DNA of 64,000 bases from Rhizomicrobium sp. GTDB taxonomy: Bacteria; Pseudomonadota; Alphaproteobacteria; Micropepsales; Micropepsaceae. This document shows positions 18,890 to 26,627 of the stretch, in pieces; positions within the stretch are counted from its first letter, which is position 1, and every line of letters starts with the position of its first letter. The translations under genes were made by a program, and so were the position numbers. The stretch lies in contig JBBCHM010000002.1 of the NCBI GenBank assembly GCA_037200045.1, positions 372,001 through 436,000 of the forward strand. The letters run 5' to 3'. The notes beneath the pieces are model-generated. The model had not been told where the DNA came from, ran no database searches, and saw only the letters and a list, made by a program, of their open reading frames with translations.

Positions 18890-19795
18890 GTGTCGGGTTT
18901 ATCGGGACTAGCCTATTGGGCGGCCGCCATCCTGAACAGGGATGACATAGAGCCCGCCGCCTATGCGCGGCTTTCGAGCCATTCCAAATTCATCGAAGCG
19001 ACGCGGCAATCCGCGCGCACCGCGGTTGCACGCCACACCGGCAATCCCCTGATATCGCGCACGGTCAAGGACATCCGCCGGCTGATGTATGGCGTGTTCG
19101 TACTCTATCTCGACGCGCGCGGCGGGTTGACCTTGAAAGCCATCCGCGATGTGTGTGTCGAACTCGGCTTGGCCAGTCCGGGATATGCAGCCGCCATCCT
19201 CTTGCGGCTGCGCGTATTGGGCTTCGTCACGCGCGACGCCAACGCCACCGACAGACGGACGCGGCGTTACGTTCCCAGCCCCATGATGAAAACGGCCTTC
19301 ACCGAATTGCTGGGCAACGAATTGCTCGCCTTTGGGATCATCGAACCGGAAGCGGTTGCGGCTGCCGAAGCAATAAAGGATCCCGTGGTGTTCCGTTACC
19401 TCGTACTCAATGGCGGCCGCGGCCTTTCGCGCATCGTCAAAAGAGCCGAACCGGGCCCGCTGCATCTGTTCGCGACGCGCGACCTCGGCACCGCGATCCT
19501 GCACGAGATCGCGCTTTCCGGCGCCGAAGACGACGCCTATCCGCCCAAAGGCCCCGTCCGCATGGCCGTGGCGCCGCTGGCGCGCAAATTCGGCGTGTCC
19601 CGCTCGCATGTGCTTCGTCTGCTGCGCGACGCGGAGAAGCAGAAGCTGCTCCGGCGCGATGCCGACGAGATGACGGGGCATTTTGAGGAGAAGCTGCGCG
19701 AAGCCCTGCTCCTGTTTCACGCGAGCGTATTTCTCTCGATCGCCGCAGGCGCCTATCAGGCAATGAACGACGCGAATGATCGCGCGACGGACTAG
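18890..19795 (+). CDS. Two-winged-helix transcriptional regulator
   Basis: A 301-residue protein with two putative winged-helix segments. The first (about 60-125) contains LTLKAIRDVCVELGLASPGYAAAILLRLRVLGFV followed by a charged wing with RRTRRYVPS. The second (about 225-265) contains APLARKFGVSRSHVLRLLRDAEKQKLL. A hydrophobic C-terminal helix follows. The fragment at the window's left edge matches the last part, so the gene is part of a recurrent island module, placed next to the att end. It diverges from tpsA and could control it or island transfer; that is inference. Start GTG at 18890 has only a weak ribosome site; later in-frame starts would remove the hydrophobic N-terminal stretch but not the DNA-binding parts. 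Confidence 0.65.
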   Translation: MSGLSGLAYWAAAILNRDDIEPAAYARLSSHSKFIEATRQSARTAVARHTGNPLISRTVKDIRRLMYGVFVLYLDARGGLTLKAIRDVCVELGLASPGYAAAILLRLRVLGFVTRDANATDRRTRRYVPSPMMKTAFTELLGNELLAFGIIEPEAVAAAEAIKDPVVFRYLVLNGGRGLSRIVKRAEPGPLHLFATRDLGTAILHEIALSGAEDDAYPPKGPVRMAVAPLARKFGVSRSHVLRLLRDAEKQKLLRRDADEMTGHFEEKLREALLLFHASVFLSIAAGAYQAMNDANDRATD

Positions 19796-19907
19796 GCAGC
19801 CAGTGGACCGCCTTTATCGCCGATATCATCGATGCACCGCGGGAGCCGGAACAGGTGATCGCGGACATTGAGCCGTTTCCGATGCAAGCTGCCAAGCAGG
19901 CGCGGAT

Positions 19908-20189
19908 TTGGAGACCGTCTCTTCGAAATCGGAGAGCAGTGGATCTCCGAACGGCCAGACAGCAAAGGCGGCCGGCAAAGGACCTAGTACGACAGGAAAG
20001 CGCGACAAACACCCCGGTCTGCGGACGACCGAGATCTACGCCAAATACGATCCGAGCTATCTGAGCGCGGTGCGGATCGCCGTTGACCGGATTATGGCGG
20101 ACATCGACGCGAAAATGACGAAGCGCAAAATCGTCCCTGCCGAGCCAGCCGCAGCTGGTGTCTGTCGGTGCAAAAAGTTGACTAAGTGA
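19908..20189 (+). pseudogene. C-terminal remnant of a tyrosine-recombinase integrase
   Basis: The frame ends with RTTEIYAKYDPSYLSAVRIAVDRIMADI, the usual end of P4-like phage or island integrases, in which the Tyr of the TTEIYA segment is the nucleophile. The upstream Arg-His-x-x-Arg boxes are absent: the 5' part is lost and sequence before 19908 is out of frame and unrelated. The stop codon overlaps CTAAGTGA, the bases flanking the tRNA-Val remnant, so the gene had the classical position of an integrase pointing at its own att site. It should be inactive, so island 1 cannot excise by itself. Confidence 0.75.
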
Positions 20190-20195
20190 TTGAAA

Positions 20196-20240
20196 TGGTG
20201 GGCGCGACAGGGATCGAACCTGTGACCCCTAACATGTCAA
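20196..20240 (-). pseudogene. 3' half of a split tRNA-Val, att-like junction 2
   Basis: Read on minus: anticodon loop TTGACAT, then GTTAGGGGTC, T arm ACAGG-TTCGATC-CCTGT, acceptor CGCGCCC, A and CCA. No 5' half follows at its place; the sequence changes at the anticodon loop (ATGTCAA, 20234-20240). Its acceptor arm pairs perfectly with GGGCGCG of the 5' half at 40453-40489 and not with the intact copies (GGGCGGT). Rejoining both halves gives a whole tRNA-Val with one mismatch in the anticodon stem. The junction is the border between islands 1 and 2. Confidence 0.75.
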
Positions 20241-20438
20241 CGAAGAGGCCATTCAACGATTCCAATGGCGTACGCTGGCTATCGTGTGCACGAGCGGGCT
20301 GGAAAAGGCTGGTTTTTGCCCCAGTTGCGTTACACTTGCGTGCCACCAGAACGCCTGTTCTCGGGCCTCGAGCCGCGTTCGGTTATAGGGCTGAGCGCCA
20401 TACCCAACTGGCCGGCGCCGCTCAGACCACGGGATTTC

Positions 20439-20888
20439 ATGGTCCATCATTCGGGCGACGTCGCCGTCGCGACATTTCTGCACGATCGAGATACGCCCTA
20501 TTACGGGCAAATCCTGCATCAGATATATCGCTCGATCGAGACATGGGTCAAACGCGGCGCGGCGCGGCGCGGAAGATGATCGCGAGCCAGGGACGGCAGT
20601 TGCCGGCGGATCCGCCGGTGGCGAGCCTCTCGCCCAAGGAATTGGACGGCTATGCGGGCGTTTATTCCGCGGGCTCCGACCGGACCGTCACCATCTTCCG
20701 GCAGGGAGACGAATTCGCCGCGTCGACGTCCGGCGAACCGATCGCTCGGCTGGCCGCGGAGGTCCGGGATGTCTTTCACGCCAGGCTCGCCGCGCAGGAG
20801 CATCGCCTTTCAGCGCGACGCAAGCGGTCGCGTCACGGGATATGTGAGCCGTCGCGACGAGCGCAATTTGCTGTTCTCCAAGATCTAG
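20439..20888 (+). pseudogene. Decayed DUF4440/SnoaL-like protein (frameshifted)
   Basis: Three frames in succession encode one recognizable protein. The first has SGDVAVATFLHDRDTPYYGQILHQIYRSIETWVKRG (NTF2-fold, DUF4440 type). The second starts near 20570 with KMIASQGRQLPADPP and continues with LSPKELDGYAGVYSAGSDRTVTIFRQGDEF. The third starts near 20800 and ends with FQRDASGRVTGYVSRRDERNLLFSKI and a stop. Two indels, one in the GCGGC-repeat near 20565, break it, and the N-terminal part is replaced by island-end sequence. Intact relatives carry an NTF2-like domain plus a small C-terminal barrel of unclear role. Confidence 0.6.
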
Positions 20889-21079
20889 GACATCGAACGC
20901 GCCAGGCGGCCTGGCGACAACCGAGACTGCGCAAGCTCGGTTCATCAGGGCTCCGCATGGCACCGACGAAAGCATGCCCCCCCGTGCAGAGCGGCATTTG
21001 GACGAAATAAGCCCCTTCCTTGGTCGGCTTGTACGCCAGAGCGCCTTCTGGCAGAGGCCGCGTATTGGAGGGACGTCAT

Positions 21080-22987
21080 ATGAGCGGCATTTGCGGGATC
21101 ATCCGGCTGGACGGGCGCGACGCGGCGTCCGCCGACCTGGAGCGCCAGACCCGGCGCATGGCCCATCTTGGGCCCGACCGGATCGGCGTCTCGGTGGAAG
21201 GCCCCGCGGCGCTGGCGCATCTGATGATGCGCATCACGCGCGAAGACCGACGGGATGCCCAGCCTTTGCATCACGGCGATCTCAGCCTGGTCGCCGATGT
21301 GCGGCTGGACAACCGCGAAGAACTGACGGCGTTGCTGGCTCTCGACATCAAGGACATGCCCGACAGCGAATTGGTGCTGGCGGCCTGGCGCAGATGGGGC
21401 GAGGCCTGCACCGAACATCTGATCGGCGATTTCGCTTTCGCGGTGTGGGACGCACACGCCCGCACGCTGACGCTGGTGCGCGACCATATGGGCCAGCGGC
21501 ATGTCTTCTATACTCAGGGCGCCGGCTTCTTCGCCTTCGCCGCCGAGATCAAGGGCCTGTGGGCGCTGCCCGACGTGCCGCGCGAACTGAACGAACAAAG
21601 CGTGATGCGTGGCCTGTTGATGGAAGAGAAAGAGCCCGGCACCACCGACTATGACAACATTCGCGCCCTGCCCGGCGGTTCGATCCTGAAGCTTGCCGCC
21701 GACGGTACCATCGCCACGCGCCGCTATTGGCTGCCGCATGCCGGCCCCGAACATCTGGCCAAGGACGAAGCCTATTACATCGCCACCTATCGCAAGGTGC
21801 TGGCGGAAGCGGTGCAGTGTCGCCTGCGCCGCGCCACCCATGCCGGCGGGCTGTTCAATGGCGGCGGCTTCGATTCCAGCGCCATCTGCGCCCTGTCGGG
21901 CGCCGCGGTGGTGCCCAACGGGCTGAAATTCGTTTCCGCCTGCTCGGTGATGCCGGAGGACTACCGCGGCACCATCCACCATGCCCGCAGATGGGTGGAG
22001 ATGTGCCGCCGCGTCATGCCGCATCTGGAGGTGCGCTACGTCACCCGCGACGGGCTCGATATCTTCAGCTTCATGGAAGACGGCTTTCTCAGCTTCGACG
22101 GCCGCCACAGCCCCAACCGCTATGTCACCCACGCCCTGTTCCAGGAGATCCGCAACGCCGGCGGCCGCATCGTGATGGACGGGCATGGCGGCGACTATAC
22201 CGTCAATCCACGCGGCCAGAATGCACTGCTGCGCCTGCTGGCGAAGGGGCGGTTGCGCCGCTTCGTATCGGAATTCCGCGCCACCGGCCGGCACATGCGG
22301 CTGGGGCCGCTGCGAAACTTCAAGCGCAACGTCGCCGACCGCGCCATACCGCATTGGGTGATGCGGCTGCGCACGCGCTGGCGCCACGGTCTGGCGCTGT
22401 TCGGCCCGACCTTGCCGCTGTCGCGGGCCGTGAAGGCCACCCACAACGCCAAGGCCCGCCACGGCGCCGGATATCGCCCGTCCGCGCCGCAAGGCAAGAG
22501 CATGGTGCGCACCCTGTGCAGCCAGCAGAACTTCCCGGCCCAAGGCTATTCCATCGCCGGCGCCCAGCACGGGCTGGAATTCACCCAGCCCTTCCACGAC
22601 AAGCGGGTGGTGGAATTCGGCCTGGCGATTCCGGAAGACCTGTACGTGAAGGACGGCAAGACGCGCTGGCTGGCGCGCCAGGCGCTGAAAGACCTGTATC
22701 CGCCGGAATACCAGGACCGGTTGCCCGGCAACGACGACATGGGGCCGGATTTCCTGATCCAGGCCAAGCGGGTCGAGCCGCTTGTGCTGGCGGAGATCGA
22801 CCGCATGGAGCAGGCGGGATATCTGAACCGCTATTTCGATTTCCCGCGCATGCGCGCCATGCTGACCCGGCGCACGGCGGACGACCACAACTCAGGCAGC
22901 GAGTTCGACACGCGCCAAGCGCAACTGGCCTTCATCGCGGCGCGCTATATCGAATGGTTCCGCGGCGACAACCGCCGAGGCTCGTGA
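21080..22987 (+). CDS. Lasso-peptide cyclase A (asparagine-synthetase homolog)
   Basis: A 635-residue asparagine synthetase-like enzyme of the lasso C-protein type, expected to adenylate an Asp/Glu side chain of the precursor core and close the macrolactam with the core's N-terminal amine. The N-terminal glutaminase-like domain (1-210) starts MSGICGI, retaining a Cys but not at position 2. The synthetase domain follows; its PP-loop reads LFNGGGFDSS (about 258-267) where the family has LSGGLDSS. Later SRAVKATHNAK and FTQPFHDKRVVEFGLAIP are typical. Start: ATG 21080 with GGAGGG at 21067-21072; an upstream in-frame start would add 20 unrelated residues. First gene of cluster A, alone upstream of the oppositely oriented precursor gene. 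Confidence 0.88.
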   Translation: MSGICGIIRLDGRDAASADLERQTRRMAHLGPDRIGVSVEGPAALAHLMMRITREDRRDAQPLHHGDLSLVADVRLDNREELTALLALDIKDMPDSELVLAAWRRWGEACTEHLIGDFAFAVWDAHARTLTLVRDHMGQRHVFYTQGAGFFAFAAEIKGLWALPDVPRELNEQSVMRGLLMEEKEPGTTDYDNIRALPGGSILKLAADGTIATRRYWLPHAGPEHLAKDEAYYIATYRKVLAEAVQCRLRRATHAGGLFNGGGFDSSAICALSGAAVVPNGLKFVSACSVMPEDYRGTIHHARRWVEMCRRVMPHLEVRYVTRDGLDIFSFMEDGFLSFDGRHSPNRYVTHALFQEIRNAGGRIVMDGHGGDYTVNPRGQNALLRLLAKGRLRRFVSEFRATGRHMRLGPLRNFKRNVADRAIPHWVMRLRTRWRHGLALFGPTLPLSRAVKATHNAKARHGAGYRPSAPQGKSMVRTLCSQQNFPAQGYSIAGAQHGLEFTQPFHDKRVVEFGLAIPEDLYVKDGKTRWLARQALKDLYPPEYQDRLPGNDDMGPDFLIQAKRVEPLVLAEIDRMEQAGYLNRYFDFPRMRAMLTRRTADDHNSGSEFDTRQAQLAFIAARYIEWFRGDNRRGS

Positions 22988-23064
22988 TCTTGGGCGGTGT
23001 GCTTGACGGCTATCCTTGTCCACCGCCTGGAGATGGCGGCAGCCAGCGGGCAAAAGGCTCGGGG

Positions 23065-23235
23065 TTATGAGACGGTGGCGAAGTTGATCGTCACTGTAAA
23101 ATGGCCATCGAAAGCTTGGCTGTTGGACGTCTTGTTTGTCCCACGCCCGGCATCCGGCGTCTCGTCCGCGATAGCGGGCGCGGCCCACGGGCGCTTCGAC
23201 CTGAGTCCGTCCTGTGCAATCGGTTCGTCAGTCAT
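23065..23235 (-). CDS. Candidate lasso precursor peptide A (56 aa)
   Basis: A small gene between cyclase A and the recognition protein, on the opposite strand. The leader has RPWAAPAI, the aromatic-x-x-Pro motif read by PqqD-like recognition proteins, and then GTN. Taking Thr33 as the -2 Thr typical of lasso leaders gives a 22-residue core beginning KTSNSQAFDG and ending FATVS. Asp43 is then core residue 9, right for a nine-membered ring closed on Lys1, and the last residue is Ser, the site used by paeninodin-type kinases. Lys as first core residue is unusual. Start ATG 23235 has GGGAT seven bases upstream; ATG 23244 would add three residues. It resembles precursor B at 29157 in layout. Confidence 0.7.
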   Translation of the reverse strand: MTDEPIAQDGLRSKRPWAAPAIADETPDAGRGTNKTSNSQAFDGHFTVTINFATVS

Positions 23236-23532
23236 GCGACGCATCCCATCAATCCTATTCGCATTACTTACAGTACAAAATATCCATCGGCATATCCATC
23301 CGGCGACGCATATTGCCGCGTGTTCCGCGGGGATAATGCGCAGGCACGCGGCTGCCAGGGTGTTGCGCACCGCTCGCTGGAGTTGTGGCACGGTTCGCGG
23401 CATGGCGTTCCGTTACGGGCCCGCAATCTCGCGCGGCCCGGCCGAACTCCGGCGATCCGGCCTGTTCTTTCCGGCGAAAAATTGTACCGTGATAAGCGAT
23501 GCGGAACATGAAGGGCATAAGGCACAAAGGGC
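23236..23532. other. Divergent control region of cluster A
   Basis: About 300 bases between the start of precursor A (minus) and the PqqD-like gene (plus). No coding frame is credible. The AT-rich stretch near 23262-23295 (ATTACTTACAGTACAAAATATCC) is the most promoter-like part, but I cannot assign -35/-10 elements. The precursor can thus be transcribed apart from the modification enzymes. Confidence 0.4.
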
Positions 23533-23820
23533 ATGGCAGTCACATTGGATACGCCGCTGCGCCGCAGTGACGACGTTCTGTACACGCCGGTCGGCAGCGA
23601 CCGCGGTGTCTTCCTGAACATGAAGGCCAACCGCTATCACAGCCTCAACGCGGTGGGCGCGCGGGCCTGGGAATTGCTGGAGACGCCGCAGACCGTGGCC
23701 CAGCTTTGCGAACGCATCACGGACGAATTCGATGTTGATGCCGCAACCTGCCGGACGGCGATGACGGAATTCGTCGGCCAGCTCATGGATCGTGGAATTC
23801 TGCATGTCGATCCGGCGTAA
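23533..23820 (+). CDS. PqqD-like RiPP recognition protein (lasso B1), cluster A
   Basis: 95 residues with the PqqD fold pattern: an N-terminal strand pair (VLYTPVGSDRGVFLNMKANRYHSLNAVGARAWELLE) and a helical C-terminal part (QTVAQLCERITDEFDVDAATCRTAMTEFVGQLMDRGIL). This is the free-standing RRE (B1) that binds the precursor leader and presents it to the protease and cyclase. The stop lies 14 bases beyond the ATG of the next gene, so translation is coupled with the B2 protease, as usual for split lasso B proteins. First gene of a four-gene plus-strand operon. Confidence 0.88.
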   Translation: MAVTLDTPLRRSDDVLYTPVGSDRGVFLNMKANRYHSLNAVGARAWELLETPQTVAQLCERITDEFDVDAATCRTAMTEFVGQLMDRGILHVDPA

Positions 23821-24229
23821 GCTCGCATCCTTCCGCCGCCTTCCCGGCCGCGACCGGATGATGGTCTGCGAGGCGGCGGTGATTCTGGGCATCGCACGGG
23901 TGCTTGTGCTGACGCGACCCTTCCGCGCCCTGGTGCCCTGGCTGTCACGTTCGCCCGATAGCGGCAGCGCCGACGCCTTGCTGATCCGCCGCGTGCGCCG
24001 CGCCGTCACCATCGCGGCGCGCAATGTGCCGTGGAATGCCGTCTGCTTGCCCCAGGCGATGGCCGCCAAGGCGATGCTGGCGCGGCGCGGCCATGGCTCG
24101 GCGTTTCACCTCGGCGCGACCATCGAGAATGAGAAGGTCAGCGCCCACGCCTGGCTGACGACCGGCGCCGTGGTGGTCGTGGGCGCCAAGGGCTTGCCGG
24201 GCATGTCGCATATGGCGCAGTTCGGTTAG
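23804..24229 (+). CDS. Lasso leader peptidase B2 (transglutaminase-like)
   Basis: 141 residues, the cysteine protease that removes the leader before cyclization. The catalytic region is clear: NAVCLPQAMAAKAMLARRGH carries Cys81 and SAHAWL carries His115. I see no Asp at about 10-13 residues after the His, where the third member of the McjB triad lies; the stretch reads TTGAVVVVGAKG. The N-terminal 60 residues are helical, with a hydrophobic segment around 24-47. Start: ATG 23804, overlapping the PqqD-like gene; GTG 23792 is possible. No second copy accompanies cluster B, so this enzyme may process both precursors. Confidence 0.85.
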   Translation: MSIRRKLASFRRLPGRDRMMVCEAAVILGIARVLVLTRPFRALVPWLSRSPDSGSADALLIRRVRRAVTIAARNVPWNAVCLPQAMAAKAMLARRGHGSAFHLGATIENEKVSAHAWLTTGAVVVVGAKGLPGMSHMAQFG

Positions 24230-24235
24230 AGCATC

Positions 24236-25138
24236 ATGTTTCACTACAGGATCAGCGGGCTCTCCGTCGCTTCGGAGACGGAGTTGCCCGGCGCCATTCC
24301 CGCCGCGCCGGCGCTGGAGCCGGACGTGACGGTGCAGTTGGCGCCATTGCCGATGGAACTGGCGGGCGCCTCCACCACGGGACCGAACTGGCAGATGGAT
24401 GGCGCGGCGTTTCTGCTGCACGTGCCGCGCGTGGGCCGCTTCCTGATGTCCGCCGGCAGGTCCATCTCGGTGGCGCTGGAGGACGGCGCGACGCCGCGCG
24501 ATGCCAGCGCCTTCGTACTGGGCAGCGCGCTGGGCATTCTGCTGCATCAGCGCGGGGCGCTGGTGCTGCATGGCTCCGCCGTCGCGCGGGAGGGACGCGC
24601 CATCGCCATCTGCGGCCATTCCGGCGCCGGCAAATCCACCCTGGCCGCGGCGCTGTGCCAAGCCGGCAGCAGCTTCGTCACCGACGATATTTGCGTGGTG
24701 GGATTGAACAGCGCGCGCCAGCCCGTCGTGCTGCCCGATGGCCGGCAGTTGAAGCTGTGGCGCCAGTCGATCGAGAGACTGGACTTGGACGGCCGCCAGG
24801 GAGAGGCGGTGCGCGAAGACCTGGAGAAGTATTTCATCGCGCCCGAGGATGTGGCCGTCGAGGCGCCACGCCTGTCGGCGATCTACGCGCTGCGCGAAAG
24901 CCGGCCGCCGCTGAGGGACGGCATCGAGGAACTGGACCTGCCCGACGCCATGCGCATGCTGGAATACGAAGCCTATCGTCCCGGCCTGCGGCGCAAGCTG
25001 GGCTCGGCGCCGCGGATGCTGGCGCAGGCGGGCGCGATGTTCGGCCATACGCGGGTCTTCCGGCTGGCGCGGCCGCTGGGCTTTGCGCGCATGGGCGAGA
25101 CGGTGGACGCGCTGCTGCGCCATTGGGACGCGCTGTGA
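24236..25138 (+). CDS. HPr-kinase-like RiPP kinase, cluster A
   Basis: 300 residues related to the C-terminal part of HPr kinase/phosphorylase, as found in paeninodin-type lasso clusters where the kinase phosphorylates the C-terminal Ser of the precursor. Residues 103-116 (HQRGALVLHGSAV) and the P-loop GHSGAGKS (127-134), followed by TDD (149-151), are the conserved nucleotide and metal sites. The N-terminal 100 residues are variable. It starts 6 bases after the B2 stop and its stop overlaps the GTG of the sulfotransferase. Precursor A ends in Ser, so it is the expected substrate; that is inference. A second copy serves cluster B. Confidence 0.88.
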   Translation: MFHYRISGLSVASETELPGAIPAAPALEPDVTVQLAPLPMELAGASTTGPNWQMDGAAFLLHVPRVGRFLMSAGRSISVALEDGATPRDASAFVLGSALGILLHQRGALVLHGSAVAREGRAIAICGHSGAGKSTLAAALCQAGSSFVTDDICVVGLNSARQPVVLPDGRQLKLWRQSIERLDLDGRQGEAVREDLEKYFIAPEDVAVEAPRLSAIYALRESRPPLRDGIEELDLPDAMRMLEYEAYRPGLRRKLGSAPRMLAQAGAMFGHTRVFRLARPLGFARMGETVDALLRHWDAL

Positions 25139-25992
25139 CCGCGCCCGCGGGGATCGTCTGGCTGGCCTCCTTTCCCAAATCCGGCAACACCTGGTTTCGG
25201 ATTTTCCTGGCCAACCTCGCCGCCGGCGAGAACGGCCCCGCCGACATCAACAACCTGGACGAGCGCGGCGGCATCGCCAGCAGCCGCCATGAATTCGAAG
25301 CCGCCACCATGCTGGATTCTGGCCTGCTGTCGCATGACGATATCGACGGCTTGCGGCCGCATGTCTATGAGCGCATCGCCAGCGAAGCCAAGGAGCAGCG
25401 CTGGATCAAGGTGCATGATGCCTATACCGCGCTGCCGGATGGCGAGCCGATGCTGGGACGCAGCGCGCGCGCCGCGATCTATCTGGTGCGCGATCCCCGC
25501 GATGTGGCGGTGTCGCTGTCGCATCACAACAACACCGACATCGACGGCGCCATCGCCATGATGAACGATTCCAGCAGCGCCTTCAGCCGAAAGTCCAAGG
25601 GCCTGCCGCAGCAATTGCGCCAGAAGCTGCTGGGCTGGAGCGGCCATGCCGCAAGCTGGATCGACCAGACGGACGTGCCCGTGCATGTCGTGCGGTATGA
25701 GGCGCTGCGTGCCGATCCGATGACGCATTTCAGCGCCGCGCTGGCCTTTGCGGAGCGCCCCGCCGCCGCCGACGACATCGCGTGTGCCATCCGCCATGCG
25801 GATTTCTCTGAACTACAGCGCCAGGAAAGCGAGAAAGGTTTTGCCGAACGCCAGTCGCGCAGCGCGCCCTTCTTCCGCTCCGGTCGTGTCGGCGGCTGGC
25901 AGGACGTTCTCAGCACCGAACAGGTAGCCCGTATAGAGGAGGCGCATGCACCGCTGATGCACCGGTTGGGTTATTCGATGCTCGGAAGGTGA
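25135..25992 (+). CDS. PAPS-dependent sulfotransferase, cluster A
   Basis: 285 residues, sulfotransferase fold. The 5'-phosphosulfate loop FPKSGNTWFRIFL (13-25) and the 3'-phosphate site YLVRDPRDVAVS (116-127) are both present, as is GWSGHAASWID and a C-terminal RVGGWQDVLS element that binds nucleotide in this family. It would move sulfate from PAPS to a hydroxyl. The GTG start overlaps the kinase stop (GTGA), so the two are translationally coupled, and the peptide is the likely acceptor. Neither core peptide contains Tyr, so Ser, Thr or a hydroxylated residue would be the site. Last gene of the operon. Confidence 0.88.
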   Translation: MTAPAGIVWLASFPKSGNTWFRIFLANLAAGENGPADINNLDERGGIASSRHEFEAATMLDSGLLSHDDIDGLRPHVYERIASEAKEQRWIKVHDAYTALPDGEPMLGRSARAAIYLVRDPRDVAVSLSHHNNTDIDGAIAMMNDSSSAFSRKSKGLPQQLRQKLLGWSGHAASWIDQTDVPVHVVRYEALRADPMTHFSAALAFAERPAAADDIACAIRHADFSELQRQESEKGFAERQSRSAPFFRSGRVGGWQDVLSTEQVARIEEAHAPLMHRLGYSMLGR

Positions 25993-26059
25993 TCACAGTG
26001 CAAGCCGCGGGCGTATAGAATCCATCGGCGCGCGCTTGCAAGATCGTCGCAGATACGAA

Positions 26060-26200
26060 GCGAGCGCCGCGCCACCGGTGAGTAGCTCGGAGAGATATCG
26101 CCGAAGCACCGGCGACCTTTTCGCCGAGCGCGGTGCGTCGATCCACCTCCGTTCCGACAACGGGCCGGAATTTGCTGCATTCGCACGTCAACTTTTATGT
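26060..26200 (+). pseudogene. Scar of an IS3-type transposase
   Basis: One frame has GDLFAERGASIHLRSDNGPEFAAFARQLL, matching the second-Asp segment (xRSDNGPEF) of the rve-type DDE core in IS3-family OrfB proteins. About 40 residues remain and neither the first Asp nor the Glu region is visible. It sits between cluster A and a run of other truncated genes, marking an old insertion and deletion. Confidence 0.5.
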
Positions 26201-26207
26201 CCGGCGA

Positions 26208-26627
26208 TCAGCCGGCAGATGAGTCTGGAAACGGCGCCTTCCCGGTGAACGTCGGGCCATCGATCCGCGCCGGCGATCCCGCGTCTCCTGACGGCACGCT
26301 CAGCTTCGCTGTGTAGATGGGTTCGGCAAAAACCGCGTAATCGGCATATTCCTGTCTCGCGTCGAAGGTCAGGAATTCGACATCGAACGATGCCGCCGTC
26401 GCCGTGCAGACGCAGATGCCGTAGGAATCCGAATCCATATAGGGGATATGCTTCAGCCGGCGTTTCGCTGGGTCGGGCCTTCCGTCTCCGCCCGCCTTAG
26501 CCTCTCGCACACAGCGGAGCGAGTCCTCCCAGCCGAACAGTGTGGTCACACCCGTCCAGGGCAAAGGCAGCTGTCCGTCCGGGACGGCGGGGCCAGCCAC
26601 CAGGGCTTCCGCATCGGTGCCCGGCAT
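26208..26627 (-). pseudogene. Possible C-terminal remnant of a PhoD-like phosphatase
   Basis: The minus-strand frame has RRLKHIPYMDSDSYGICVCTATAASFDVEFLTFDAR, which resembles the end of PhoD-type phosphatases (H-x-x-Y-x-D-x-x-x-x-G-Y then alternating strands). None of the metal-binding N-terminal motifs is present. The first part overlaps the TetR-type gene on the other strand, so only about 100 residues could be real. I may be over-reading a weak resemblance. Confidence 0.3.

Noticed and set aside
20945-22888. Long minus-strand frame opposite cyclase A
   Set aside because: His/Gln/Arg-rich shadow; the plus-strand frame has all lasso-cyclase motifs.
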